From assembly GCF_030264295.1 (NCBI RefSeq), contig NZ_CP127173.1:9989501-10053500 (forward strand): DNA of 64,000 nt. Reading direction: 5' to 3'. Under the pieces are notes generated by a model that was given only the letters and a program-made list of their open reading frames with translations, did no database searches and was not told the DNA's origin. Of this stretch, positions 7,865 through 14,661 are shown one piece after another. Position 1 is the first letter of the stretch, and every line of letters begins with the position of its first letter. Source of the stretch: Amycolatopsis nalaikhensis. GTDB taxonomy: Bacteria; Actinomycetota; Actinomycetes; Mycobacteriales; Pseudonocardiaceae. Made by a program: the position numbers and the translations under genes.

Positions 7865-9285
7865 GGCTTGCGGAGCACGGCGCAGAACATCGCGTCGGTG
7901 CCGTGGCGGTGCGGCCACAGCTGGACGTACGGCCCGTCGCCGAGCCGCGGGACGTCCGGGAAGAACTCCTTCGCGTCGAGCACTTCGGCCTTCAGCCGCC
8001 GCGCCGTCTCGCCGAACACGCCTTCGGTCTCGGCCAGGTGCGGCGAGCAGACGACGTAGGTGAGCGCGCCGCCGGGCCGCAGCAGCTCGTAGGCCGCGGT
8101 GATCAGCTCGCCCTGCAGCTTGGTCAGGTCCGCGACGTCGGACGGCTGGCGGCGCCAGCGCGCCTCCGGCCGCCGCCGCAGCGCACCGAGCCCGCTGCAC
8201 GGCGCGTCGACCAGGATCCGGTCGTAGCCCGGCTCCAGCCCGCTTTCGCGCCCGTCTCCCACGTGCACCTTCACCGGCAGGCCGCTGGTGGCCTTCTCGA
8301 CCAGCTTCGCGCGGTGCGGCGCCTTCTCGACGGCGTCGACCGTCGCCCCGCTCAACGCGGCCAGCGCGCCGAGCAGCGCGGCCTTGCCGCCGGGTCCGGC
8401 GCACAGGTCGAGCCAGCGCTCGTCGGAGCCGTCGAGCGGCACCTTCGTCGCGGCGATCGCGCACAGCTGGCTGCCCTCGTCCTGGACCGCGGCCAGCCGC
8501 TCGCGGACCGGCTCGACGTCGGCCGGGTCGCCCGCGCCGGCGGGCAGGCGCACGCCGTAGGGCGAGTACGGCGCCGGGTCGCCGCCGGTGATCGCGGCCA
8601 GCTCGTCGGCGCTGATCTCGCCCGGGCGGGCGACCAGGTGCACCTCGGGCCGCGCGTCGTCGGCCTCGAGCGCCGCCTTGAGCTCGGCGCCCTTGTCCCC
8701 CAGCGCTTCCGCGAACGAGCGGGCGATCCAGCGCGGGTGCGCGGTGCGCAGCGCGTAGGCGCCGATCGGGTCGGCGCCCTCGTCGGGGGCCAGCTCGTCC
8801 AGCCAGGCCGCTTCGTCCTTTTCGGACACCTTGCGCAGGATGGCGTTGGCGAACCCGGTGGCCCACGAACCGGCTTCCGCGCGCACCAGGTCCACAGTGG
8901 ACCCGACGGCGGCGTGCTCCGGGATGCGGGTGCGCAGCAGCTGGTAGACGCCGAGGCGCAGCGCGTCGAGCACCGCGGGGTCGGTCTTGGACAGCGGGCG
9001 CTCGGCGCACGACTCGATGATCGCGTCGAGCAGGCCCTGCGCCCGCGACGTGCCGTACGCCAGCTCGGTGGCCAGCGCCGCGTCGCGACCGGTGATCCGC
9101 CGCTCGCGCAGCAGGTCCGGCAGGACGAGGTTGGCGTAGGCGTCCTTGGTCCGGACGGCCGCGAGGACGTCGAACGCGGCCTGCCGGGCCGGGTCCACCT
9201 CCGGCGGGCGGCGGGGCCCTTCCTTGCGCGGTGCCGGGCGGCCCCGCTGCGGCCGTGACGGACGTCGTTCCCTGTGGTCGTTCAC
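7861..9285 (-). CDS. rsmB: 16S rRNA (cytosine-967-C5)-methyltransferase RsmB/Sun
   Basis: A 474-residue enzyme methylating C967 of 16S rRNA with SAM. The N-terminal 30 or so residues are basic and low complexity; an RNA-binding NusB-like domain follows (AAFDVLAAVRTKDAYANL...ELAYGTSRAQGLLD). The methyltransferase half has LDLCAGPGGKAALLGA (SAM motif I), VDAPCSGLGALRRRPEARWR (motif IV cysteine) and VVCSPHLAETEGV (motif VI cysteine nucleophile). The GTG start overlaps the fmt stop (GTGA). fmt, rsmB and the flavoprotein form one operon. Confidence 0.94.
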   Translation of the reverse strand: MNDHRERRPSRPQRGRPAPRKEGPRRPPEVDPARQAAFDVLAAVRTKDAYANLVLPDLLRERRITGRDAALATELAYGTSRAQGLLDAIIESCAERPLSKTDPAVLDALRLGVYQLLRTRIPEHAAVGSTVDLVRAEAGSWATGFANAILRKVSEKDEAAWLDELAPDEGADPIGAYALRTAHPRWIARSFAEALGDKGAELKAALEADDARPEVHLVARPGEISADELAAITGGDPAPYSPYGVRLPAGAGDPADVEPVRERLAAVQDEGSQLCAIAATKVPLDGSDERWLDLCAGPGGKAALLGALAALSGATVDAVEKAPHRAKLVEKATSGLPVKVHVGDGRESGLEPGYDRILVDAPCSGLGALRRRPEARWRRQPSDVADLTKLQGELITAAYELLRPGGALTYVVCSPHLAETEGVFGETARRLKAEVLDAKEFFPDVPRLGDGPYVQLWPHRHGTDAMFCAVLRKP

Positions 9286-10209
9286 CGGAGGCGCTCTCCC
9301 TGGTCGATCCTCGTACCGCGCGCCCAGTCGGTGGCCGCCATCCGTTTCTTGCCGGGTGCCTGGACCTCGCCGAGCCGCAACGGCTTCGTCGCCGTCCCGA
9401 CCAGCACCCGCTTGCGTTCGACCACGATCTCGCCCGGCGGCGGGCCGGGTTCGTCGAGCACCGTGACCGGGCCGAGCTTCAGCCGTTCGCCGCGGAACTC
9501 CGCCCACGCGCCCGGGTCCGGCGTCACCGACCGGATCTGCCGGTCGACCGCGGAAGCCGGGTCGGCGAAGGAGATCCGCGCGTCCTCGACCGTCACCTTG
9601 GGCGCGTAGCTGACGCCGTCGGCGGGCTGCTCCTGCGCGCGGAGGGTGCCGTCGGCCAGACCGTCCATGGTGGACAGCAGCAGCTTGGCCCCGGACTCCG
9701 CGAGCCGCCCGAGCAGCACGCCCGCGGTGTCGGTGGCCCCGATCGTCTCGGTGACGACGCCGTAGACCGGGCCCGCGTCCAGCTCCTTGACGATCCGGAA
9801 CGTCGACGCGCCGGTGATCTCGTCCCCGGCGCGGATCGCGGCCTGCACCGGCGCGGCGCCCCGCCACGCGGGCAGCAGCGAGAAGTGCAGGTTCACCCAG
9901 CCGAGGCGGGGGATGTCGAGGGCGGCCTGCGGCAGCAGCGCGCCGTAGGCGACGACGGGGCAGGCGTCCGGGGCGAAGCTCGGTGAGCCGCGCGAGGAAG
10001 GCCGGGTCACTCGCGCGCGACGGCGTCAGGACCTCGATGCCGTGTTCGTCGGCGAGCGCGCCGACCGGCGACCGGACGACCCGGCGGCCGCGGCCGGCCT
10101 GGGCGTCGGGCCGGGTGACGACGGCGACGACCTCGTGCCGTCCGGAATCGAGCAGGGCACGCAGGGCGGGGACCGCCGGCTCGGGGGTGCCGGCGAAGAC
10201 GAGCTTCAT
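9282..10209 (-). pseudogene. fmt: Methionyl-tRNA formyltransferase (Fmt), interrupted by a +1 frameshift
   Basis: Formylates initiator Met-tRNA using 10-formyl-THF. Residues from the start (KLVFAGTPEPAVPAL...) to about FLARLTEL lie in one frame; the rest (PDACPVVAYGALLPQAALDI, NLHFSLLPAWRGAAPVQ with the catalytic Asn/His, and the C-terminal OB domain ending at 9282) lies in another. The switch needs one extra base to be skipped at about 9976-9977 (AA on the plus strand). The span is 928 bp, that is 3n+1. Skipping one base restores a normal protein of about 308 residues. Everything else looks intact, so a sequencing error or a very recent mutation is more likely than old decay. Confidence 0.9.
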
Positions 10210-10349
10210 CGGCCCACCCCCGGCGAGAGCAGGGAGGATTCACGTGGCTGGAACATCGAGGCCGAGTCTAGAAGGCCCCCGTGATCGCGGCGCGCTCGCG
10301 CCCGTAAACCAGGCGACAGCCCGCGAGCTGGGGGTTTAGCGTCGGCCGC

Positions 10350-11321
10350 ATGCCCGGACGCACTCCCGCCCTGACGTGGCGGCCGCTCGTTCCCGAGGAC
10401 GCCCAGGCGGCGGCCGACCTGCTCAACGCCATCGAGGCGGTGGACCGGATCGGCGAGCACTACACCGCGGAGGACACCCGCCAGGAGCTGGTCGACCCGT
10501 ACGCGGACCTCGAGCGCGGCAGCCTCGCGGCCTTCGACGGCGACACGATGGCGGGGTACATGAAGATCCGCTTCAAGCCGTCGGCGGATCAGGTGCACCG
10601 AGTGTTCCTCGACGGCGGCGTCCACCCCGCGCACCGCCGCCGCGGCGTCGGCACGGCGCTCGTCGAGGCCGGGGTCGAGGCGGCGAAGGTGCTGCACGAC
10701 CGGCACCACCCGGGCCGCAAGCTCGTGGTCGACGTCCACAAGGCCGAGCACATCGCGGGTCTCCCCGAGCTGATGCGGGCCCGGGGGTTCGCCCCGGCCC
10801 GGTGGTTCCGGCGCATGGAGCACCCGCTCGAGGCGCTCCCCGCCGTCCCGATCCCGGACGGGCTGGCGGTCGAGCCGTGGTCCGAACGGGCCGAGGACGA
10901 CTTCCGGCGCGTCCGGAACGCCGCGTTCGAGGACCACTGGGGTGCGGCGCCGATGCCGATGGACCAGTGGCGCAACAAGATCACCAACCAGACGTTCCGG
11001 CCCCCGGTCAGCTTCCTGCTCCGCGACGCGGCGACCGGCACGCCGGTGAGCGTGCTGGTGACGCTGTCGTGGGACGCCGACACGGCGGCGACCGGCGTCC
11101 GCGACGCGCACTTCATGGTCGTCGGGACGGTCCGCGAGTACCGGAAGCGGGGAGCCGCCAGTGCGCTGCTGGCCCACGCGTTGCGCGCGGCCGCCGAGCA
11201 GGGGTACGACCAGGCGAGCCTGAGCGTGGACTCGGCGGACCGGTCGGGTGCGTCGGGAGTGTTCGCGCGGGCCGGTTTCGAGCCGAAGACGCGCTACATC
11301 CGCTGGGCCCTCGAGGTCTGA
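10350..11321 (+). CDS. Tandem GNAT N-acetyltransferase
   Basis: A 323-residue protein with two GNAT domains. In the first (about 10-160) the acetyl-CoA loop is VHPAHRRRGVGTALV; in the second (about 175-320) the equivalent is VVGTVREYRKRGAASALL, followed by SLSVDSADRSGASGVFARAGFE. The two-domain layout resembles mycothiol synthase (MshD) and other tandem acetyltransferases, but I cannot name the substrate. Divergent from fmt across a 140-bp gap with no clear operator. The stop codon abuts a long palindrome shared with the convergent gamma-glutamyltransferase gene. Confidence 0.85.
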   Translation: MPGRTPALTWRPLVPEDAQAAADLLNAIEAVDRIGEHYTAEDTRQELVDPYADLERGSLAAFDGDTMAGYMKIRFKPSADQVHRVFLDGGVHPAHRRRGVGTALVEAGVEAAKVLHDRHHPGRKLVVDVHKAEHIAGLPELMRARGFAPARWFRRMEHPLEALPAVPIPDGLAVEPWSERAEDDFRRVRNAAFEDHWGAAPMPMDQWRNKITNQTFRPPVSFLLRDAATGTPVSVLVTLSWDADTAATGVRDAHFMVVGTVREYRKRGAASALLAHALRAAAEQGYDQASLSVDSADRSGASGVFARAGFEPKTRYIRWALEV

Positions 11322-11416
11322 CCCAAGCGCCCCAATGTGGCATTGGGTGCGCTGGACGCACCCAATGTGGCGTTCGGTGCGTTGGACGCACCGAACGCCA
11401 CATTGGGGCGCTTGGG
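11322..11416. repeat. Modular palindrome, family A, copy 1 (convergent gene ends)
   Basis: A 95-bp element fills the gap between the stops of the GNAT and gamma-glutamyltransferase genes. Its 19-bp outer arms (11322-11340 and 11398-11416) are exact reverse complements. Two further perfect hairpins are nested inside: 11341-11351 with 11357-11367, and 11368-11381 with 11387-11400. As RNA it could form a three-way junction, or alternative hairpins. Related copies lie at 48419-48505 and 60202-60290. The likely role is bidirectional termination or 3-prime-end protection; this is inference. Confidence 0.85.
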
Positions 11417-11423
11417 TCCGGCG

Positions 11424-13232
11424 CTACCAGTTCGCCGGGTAGACCACCTGGGCCGCGCCCGTGCCGCGGCGGACCGGCTCCGCCGCCGCCAGCCAGCGGC
11501 CGTCACGCAGGCGCTCCACGCCCGTCGCCGCGCCGATCTCGGCCGGGGTCTTGGAGAAGCCCTGGCCGCGGGCCTTCAAGTCCGCGACCAGCTCGCCGTT
11601 GTCCTGGTCGAGGAACGCCTGCTCGACCTGGGCCTCCGCCGAGTTCCGCTGCGACGCGCGCGGGGCCGCGATCGCGTCCTCCAGCGACAGGCCGCGGTCG
11701 ATGCGGCCGGTCAGGACCTGCAGCACCGTCGTGATGATCGACGCGCCACCCGGCGAGCCGGTCGCGAAGAACGGCTTGCCGTCCTTGAGCACGATCGTCG
11801 GGGCCATCGACGAGCGCGGCCGCTTGCCGGGGCCGGGCAGGTTCGGGTCGGGCACGCCCGGCGTCACCGGGGTAAACGAGAAGTCGGTCAGCTCGTTGTT
11901 GAGCAGGAACCCGCGGCCCGGCACGACGATGCCGCTGCCGCCCTCCTGCTCGATGGTCAGCGTGTAGGCGACGACGTTGCCCCACTTGTCGGCGACCGTC
12001 AGGTGCGTGGTGTTCTCGCCCTCGTACGGCGTGGGCGCGGCGGTGGCGCCCGCGGCGCACGGCGTCGGGTGCCGCGGGTCGGCCGGGGCGACCGGGCTGG
12101 TCGCGGCCTTGTCCTTCGAGATCAGGCACGCCCGTGAGTCGGCGAAGCGCTGGCTGACCAGCTCGCGCGCGGGAACGTCGACGAACGCCGGGTCGCCGAT
12201 CCAGCGGTTGCGGTCGGCGAAGGCGAACCGGGTCGACTCCAGGAAGTACTGCAGGTAGTCGGCCTTCGAGGCGTGCTTGAGGTCGAAGTTCTCGAGGATG
12301 TTCAGCGACTCCCCGACCGTGAGCCCGCCCGACGACGGCGCGGGCATGCCGTAGACGTCCAGGCCGTGGTAGGTCATGTGCGTCGGACGCCGTTCGATGA
12401 CGTCGTAGTCGGCGAGGTCGGCCGTGCTGAGCTTGCCGGGGCGGACGTTCAGCGGCGAGGCCGGGTCCTTCGGCGGCTGCTGCACGGTCTTCGCGATGTC
12501 CGCGCCGATCGGGCCGGCGTAGAGCGCGTCGACGCCGTAGCGCTCGAGCTGCGCGTACGTCGCCGCGAGGTCGGGGTTCTTGAAGACGGTCCCGGGCGAC
12601 GGCGGGGCACCGCCGGGCAGGTACAGCGAGCGCGTCGACGGGAACGCCGAGAACCGCGCCTGGTTGTTCGCGATCTGCGTCTGGAACGTCTGGTCGACGA
12701 CGAAGCCGTCGCGCGCGAGGTTTTCGGCGGGCTTCAGCGACTTCGCGAGCGACCGCGTACCCCACTTGCGGAGGGCTTCGGCCCACGTCGCGGGCGTGCC
12801 CGGGACACCGACGCTCAGGCCGCTGGTGACGGCGTCGGCGAAGGGCAGCGGCTTGCCGTTCTCGACGAACAGGTTCTCGTCGGCGGTCTTCGGCGCGGTC
12901 TCGCGGCCGTCGAGGGTGTGCACGCGGTGGGTCTTGGCGTCGTAGTAGACGAAGAACCCGCCACCGCCGATGCCGGCGGAGAAGGGATCGGTGACGCCGA
13001 GCGCGGCGGCGACCGCGACGGCGGCGTCGACGGCGTTCCCGCCGTCGCGCAGGACCTTGGTGCCGATCGCGGTGGCGTCGGCGTCGATGCTGGCCACGGC
13101 GCCGCCGAAGCCGACCGCGACGGGCGACTTGGGGGTCGGGGTGGCCGCGGTGGCGGGTCCGGCCGCGACGGAGGTGACGAGCGCGGCGGTGGCGGCGATG
13201 ACGAGGATTCTGCGGCATCTGTGCGCGGGCAT
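11424..13232 (-). CDS. ggt: Gamma-glutamyltransferase, secreted
   Basis: Cleaves and transfers gamma-glutamyl groups from glutathione-like substrates; an Ntn hydrolase that self-processes. 602 residues from the ATG at 13232, which gives a clean signal peptide (MPAHRCRRI, hydrophobic core, AGPATAAT). The precursor contains DGGNAVDAAVA and GIGGGGFFVYYD, typical of the large subunit, and ENTTHLTVADKWGNVVAYT, where T408 should be the new N-terminal nucleophile of the small subunit. PAPSSGG in the large subunit is normal for the family. Actinomycetes use mycothiol instead of glutathione, so the physiological donor is uncertain. Confidence 0.93.
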   Translation of the reverse strand: MPAHRCRRILVIAATAALVTSVAAGPATAATPTPKSPVAVGFGGAVASIDADATAIGTKVLRDGGNAVDAAVAVAAALGVTDPFSAGIGGGGFFVYYDAKTHRVHTLDGRETAPKTADENLFVENGKPLPFADAVTSGLSVGVPGTPATWAEALRKWGTRSLAKSLKPAENLARDGFVVDQTFQTQIANNQARFSAFPSTRSLYLPGGAPPSPGTVFKNPDLAATYAQLERYGVDALYAGPIGADIAKTVQQPPKDPASPLNVRPGKLSTADLADYDVIERRPTHMTYHGLDVYGMPAPSSGGLTVGESLNILENFDLKHASKADYLQYFLESTRFAFADRNRWIGDPAFVDVPARELVSQRFADSRACLISKDKAATSPVAPADPRHPTPCAAGATAAPTPYEGENTTHLTVADKWGNVVAYTLTIEQEGGSGIVVPGRGFLLNNELTDFSFTPVTPGVPDPNLPGPGKRPRSSMAPTIVLKDGKPFFATGSPGGASIITTVLQVLTGRIDRGLSLEDAIAAPRASQRNSAEAQVEQAFLDQDNGELVADLKARGQGFSKTPAEIGAATGVERLRDGRWLAAAEPVRRGTGAAQVVYPANW

Positions 13233-13396
13233 GCGGGCGAGTCTGCCCCTCGGGCCGGGCGCCTTCAAGACGCCAACCGACTCACGCGCCGATCAACCCC
13301 GGCTGACCTGGGGCTTTCGGCCCTGGGCGCGGCCGGGGACGGCGTGGTCGACTGGGTGACCGCGCGGTCCGCGCGGGGTTCGGACAGGAGCGAGCG

Positions 13397-13696
13397 ATGA
13401 CCAAGTTCGTGCAGACCATCGAGTTCAAGACCACCCGGATCGACGAGTTCACCAGCGCGCTGGACGCGTGGATCGCCGAGACCGAAGGCGCCCGCGTGCC
13501 CACCCACGGCACGCTGACCCGGGACCGCGACCAGGCGGACACGTACGTGCAGATCGTCGAGTTCCCGTCGTACGAGGAGGCGATGGAGAACTCGAACCGG
13601 CCCGAGACGAGCGCGTTCGCCGAGTCGATGGCGAAGATCTGCGACGGACCCGCGGTGTTCCGCAACCTCGACGTCGTGCGCCAGGAAGCGCTGTAA
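13397..13696 (+). CDS. Small ABM-like (antibiotic monooxygenase fold) protein
   Basis: A 99-residue cytosolic protein preceded by a Shine-Dalgarno (AGGAG about 8 bp upstream). The pattern of a beta strand (FVQTIEFKTTRIDEFTSALD), a helix, a second strand (TYVQIVEFPSYEEAMENS) and a final helix-strand resembles the dimeric alpha/beta barrel of ABM/EthD-type proteins. No catalytic residue or cofactor site can be pointed to, so an enzymatic role is unproven. It is expressed divergently from ggt and 75 bp upstream of the DM13 gene. Confidence 0.7.
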   Translation: MTKFVQTIEFKTTRIDEFTSALDAWIAETEGARVPTHGTLTRDRDQADTYVQIVEFPSYEEAMENSNRPETSAFAESMAKICDGPAVFRNLDVVRQEAL

Positions 13697-13770
13697 GGGT
13701 TCGGTAAGTACGCGATGGGCGGTTCGTCCCGTTGAATGAGCGGTGACGGACGACCCATCGAGGAGAACTC

Positions 13771-14304
13771 ATGCGCCCCTGGCTACTCGGCCTCCTGGCG
13801 GCGGCCCTGGTCGCGGTGGCGGCCGGCCTGTACTGGTTCCAGCCGTGGCGGCTGTGGGTGGACGAGACGGTGCAGGAGGACTTCCCGCCCGCGGCGGCGG
13901 CGCCCGCCACGTCCTCCGCGCCCGCCCCGGCGCCCGCTCCCGCTCCCGCTGAGTTCGCGAGCGGCGCGTTGATCAGCCACGAGCACGGGACGAGCGGCAC
14001 GGTCCGCGTGGTGCGCGGGGCCGACGGGAAGTACGTGCTGCGCCTGGAGAACCTGGCCACGAGCAGCGGCCCGGACGTGCACGTGTGGCTCACGGACGCG
14101 GCGGTCAAGCCGGGCGAAGACGGCTGGCACGTGTTCGACGACGGCAAGTACCTCGACGCGGGAAAGCTCAAGGGCAACAAGGGAAACCAGAACTACCCGC
14201 TCCCGGCGGACTTCGACCCGGCGGCGTACCGCAGCGTGAGCATCTGGTGCGACCGCTTCAACGTCTCCTTCGGGGCGGCCGAGCTGACCCGGACCGCCGC
14301 CTGA
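13771..14304 (+). CDS. DM13-domain protein, membrane-anchored
   Basis: 177 residues: one N-terminal membrane helix (about 1-22), an Ala/Pro-rich linker (about 38-62, PAPAPAPAPA repeats), then an extracytoplasmic DM13 domain. Family landmarks are HEHGTSGTVRVVRG, SSGPDVHVWLTD, KLKGNKGNQNYPLP and SVSIWCDRFNVSFG, the last containing the single conserved cysteine seen in DM13 domains, which have been proposed to act in redox or electron transfer. No lipobox is seen. It is convergent with the TfoX-type gene, with only 4 bp between stops. Confidence 0.85.
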   Translation: MRPWLLGLLAAALVAVAAGLYWFQPWRLWVDETVQEDFPPAAAAPATSSAPAPAPAPAPAEFASGALISHEHGTSGTVRVVRGADGKYVLRLENLATSSGPDVHVWLTDAAVKPGEDGWHVFDDGKYLDAGKLKGNKGNQNYPLPADFDPAAYRSVSIWCDRFNVSFGAAELTRTAA

Positions 14305-14308
14305 CGCG

Positions 14309-14638
14309 CTACTTCGGCGGCATTGTGCGCGCGAACGCCACGCCCCGGCCGACCCAGCGGCCGAGGTCCGCCGCTTTCCGGTGACCGGCCGGATCCACCA
14401 GCAGCCACCCCTTCATCGGGCGGCCGGTCATGTCGAACGGCCGCGCACCGGGCTCGGCCAGCGCGTCCTCGCCGTCGGCGGCGGAGAGCCGGACCATCAG
14501 GGCGTCGCCGGTCACGCCGACCGCCATGTTGCCGTCGAGCAGGAACGCGAGCCCGCCGAACATCTTCTTCTCCGCCAGCCCGCGCTCGCCCTCGAGCGCG
14601 TCGCGGACCCGCTCCGCCAGGTCTTCGTCGTAGGCCAT
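14309..14638 (-). CDS. TfoX/Sxy N-terminal domain protein
   Basis: A 109-residue protein consisting of a TfoX-N domain alone: MAYDEDLAERVRDAL, KKMFGGLAFLLDGNMAVGV, DALMVRLSAADGEDAL and a C-terminal PMKGWLLVDPAG segment. In Gammaproteobacteria TfoX/Sxy regulates competence, but stand-alone TfoX-N proteins in actinobacteria have no established role, so none is assigned. It lies 24 bp downstream of priA, in the same direction. Confidence 0.85.
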   Translation of the reverse strand: MAYDEDLAERVRDALEGERGLAEKKMFGGLAFLLDGNMAVGVTGDALMVRLSAADGEDALAEPGARPFDMTGRPMKGWLLVDPAGHRKAADLGRWVGRGVAFARTMPPK

Positions 14639-14661
14639 CGTGGTCCCTTCCCCCGTCGAGA

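Noticed and set aside
7861..10209. A 782-residue fused Fmt-RsmB protein
   Set aside because: The apparent fusion arises from the fmt frameshift. The middle (LPRRRLRRAAAAG...) is out-of-frame fmt, and rsmB has its own GTG start at 9285.
11322..11416. CRISPR-like repeats in the family A and B palindromes
   Set aside because: There are only two or three modules per site, no regular spacers and no cas genes nearby.
13783..14130. A small minus-strand gene opposite the DM13 gene
   Set aside because: Low-complexity Gly/Arg shadow of the Ala/Pro linker. No Shine-Dalgarno.
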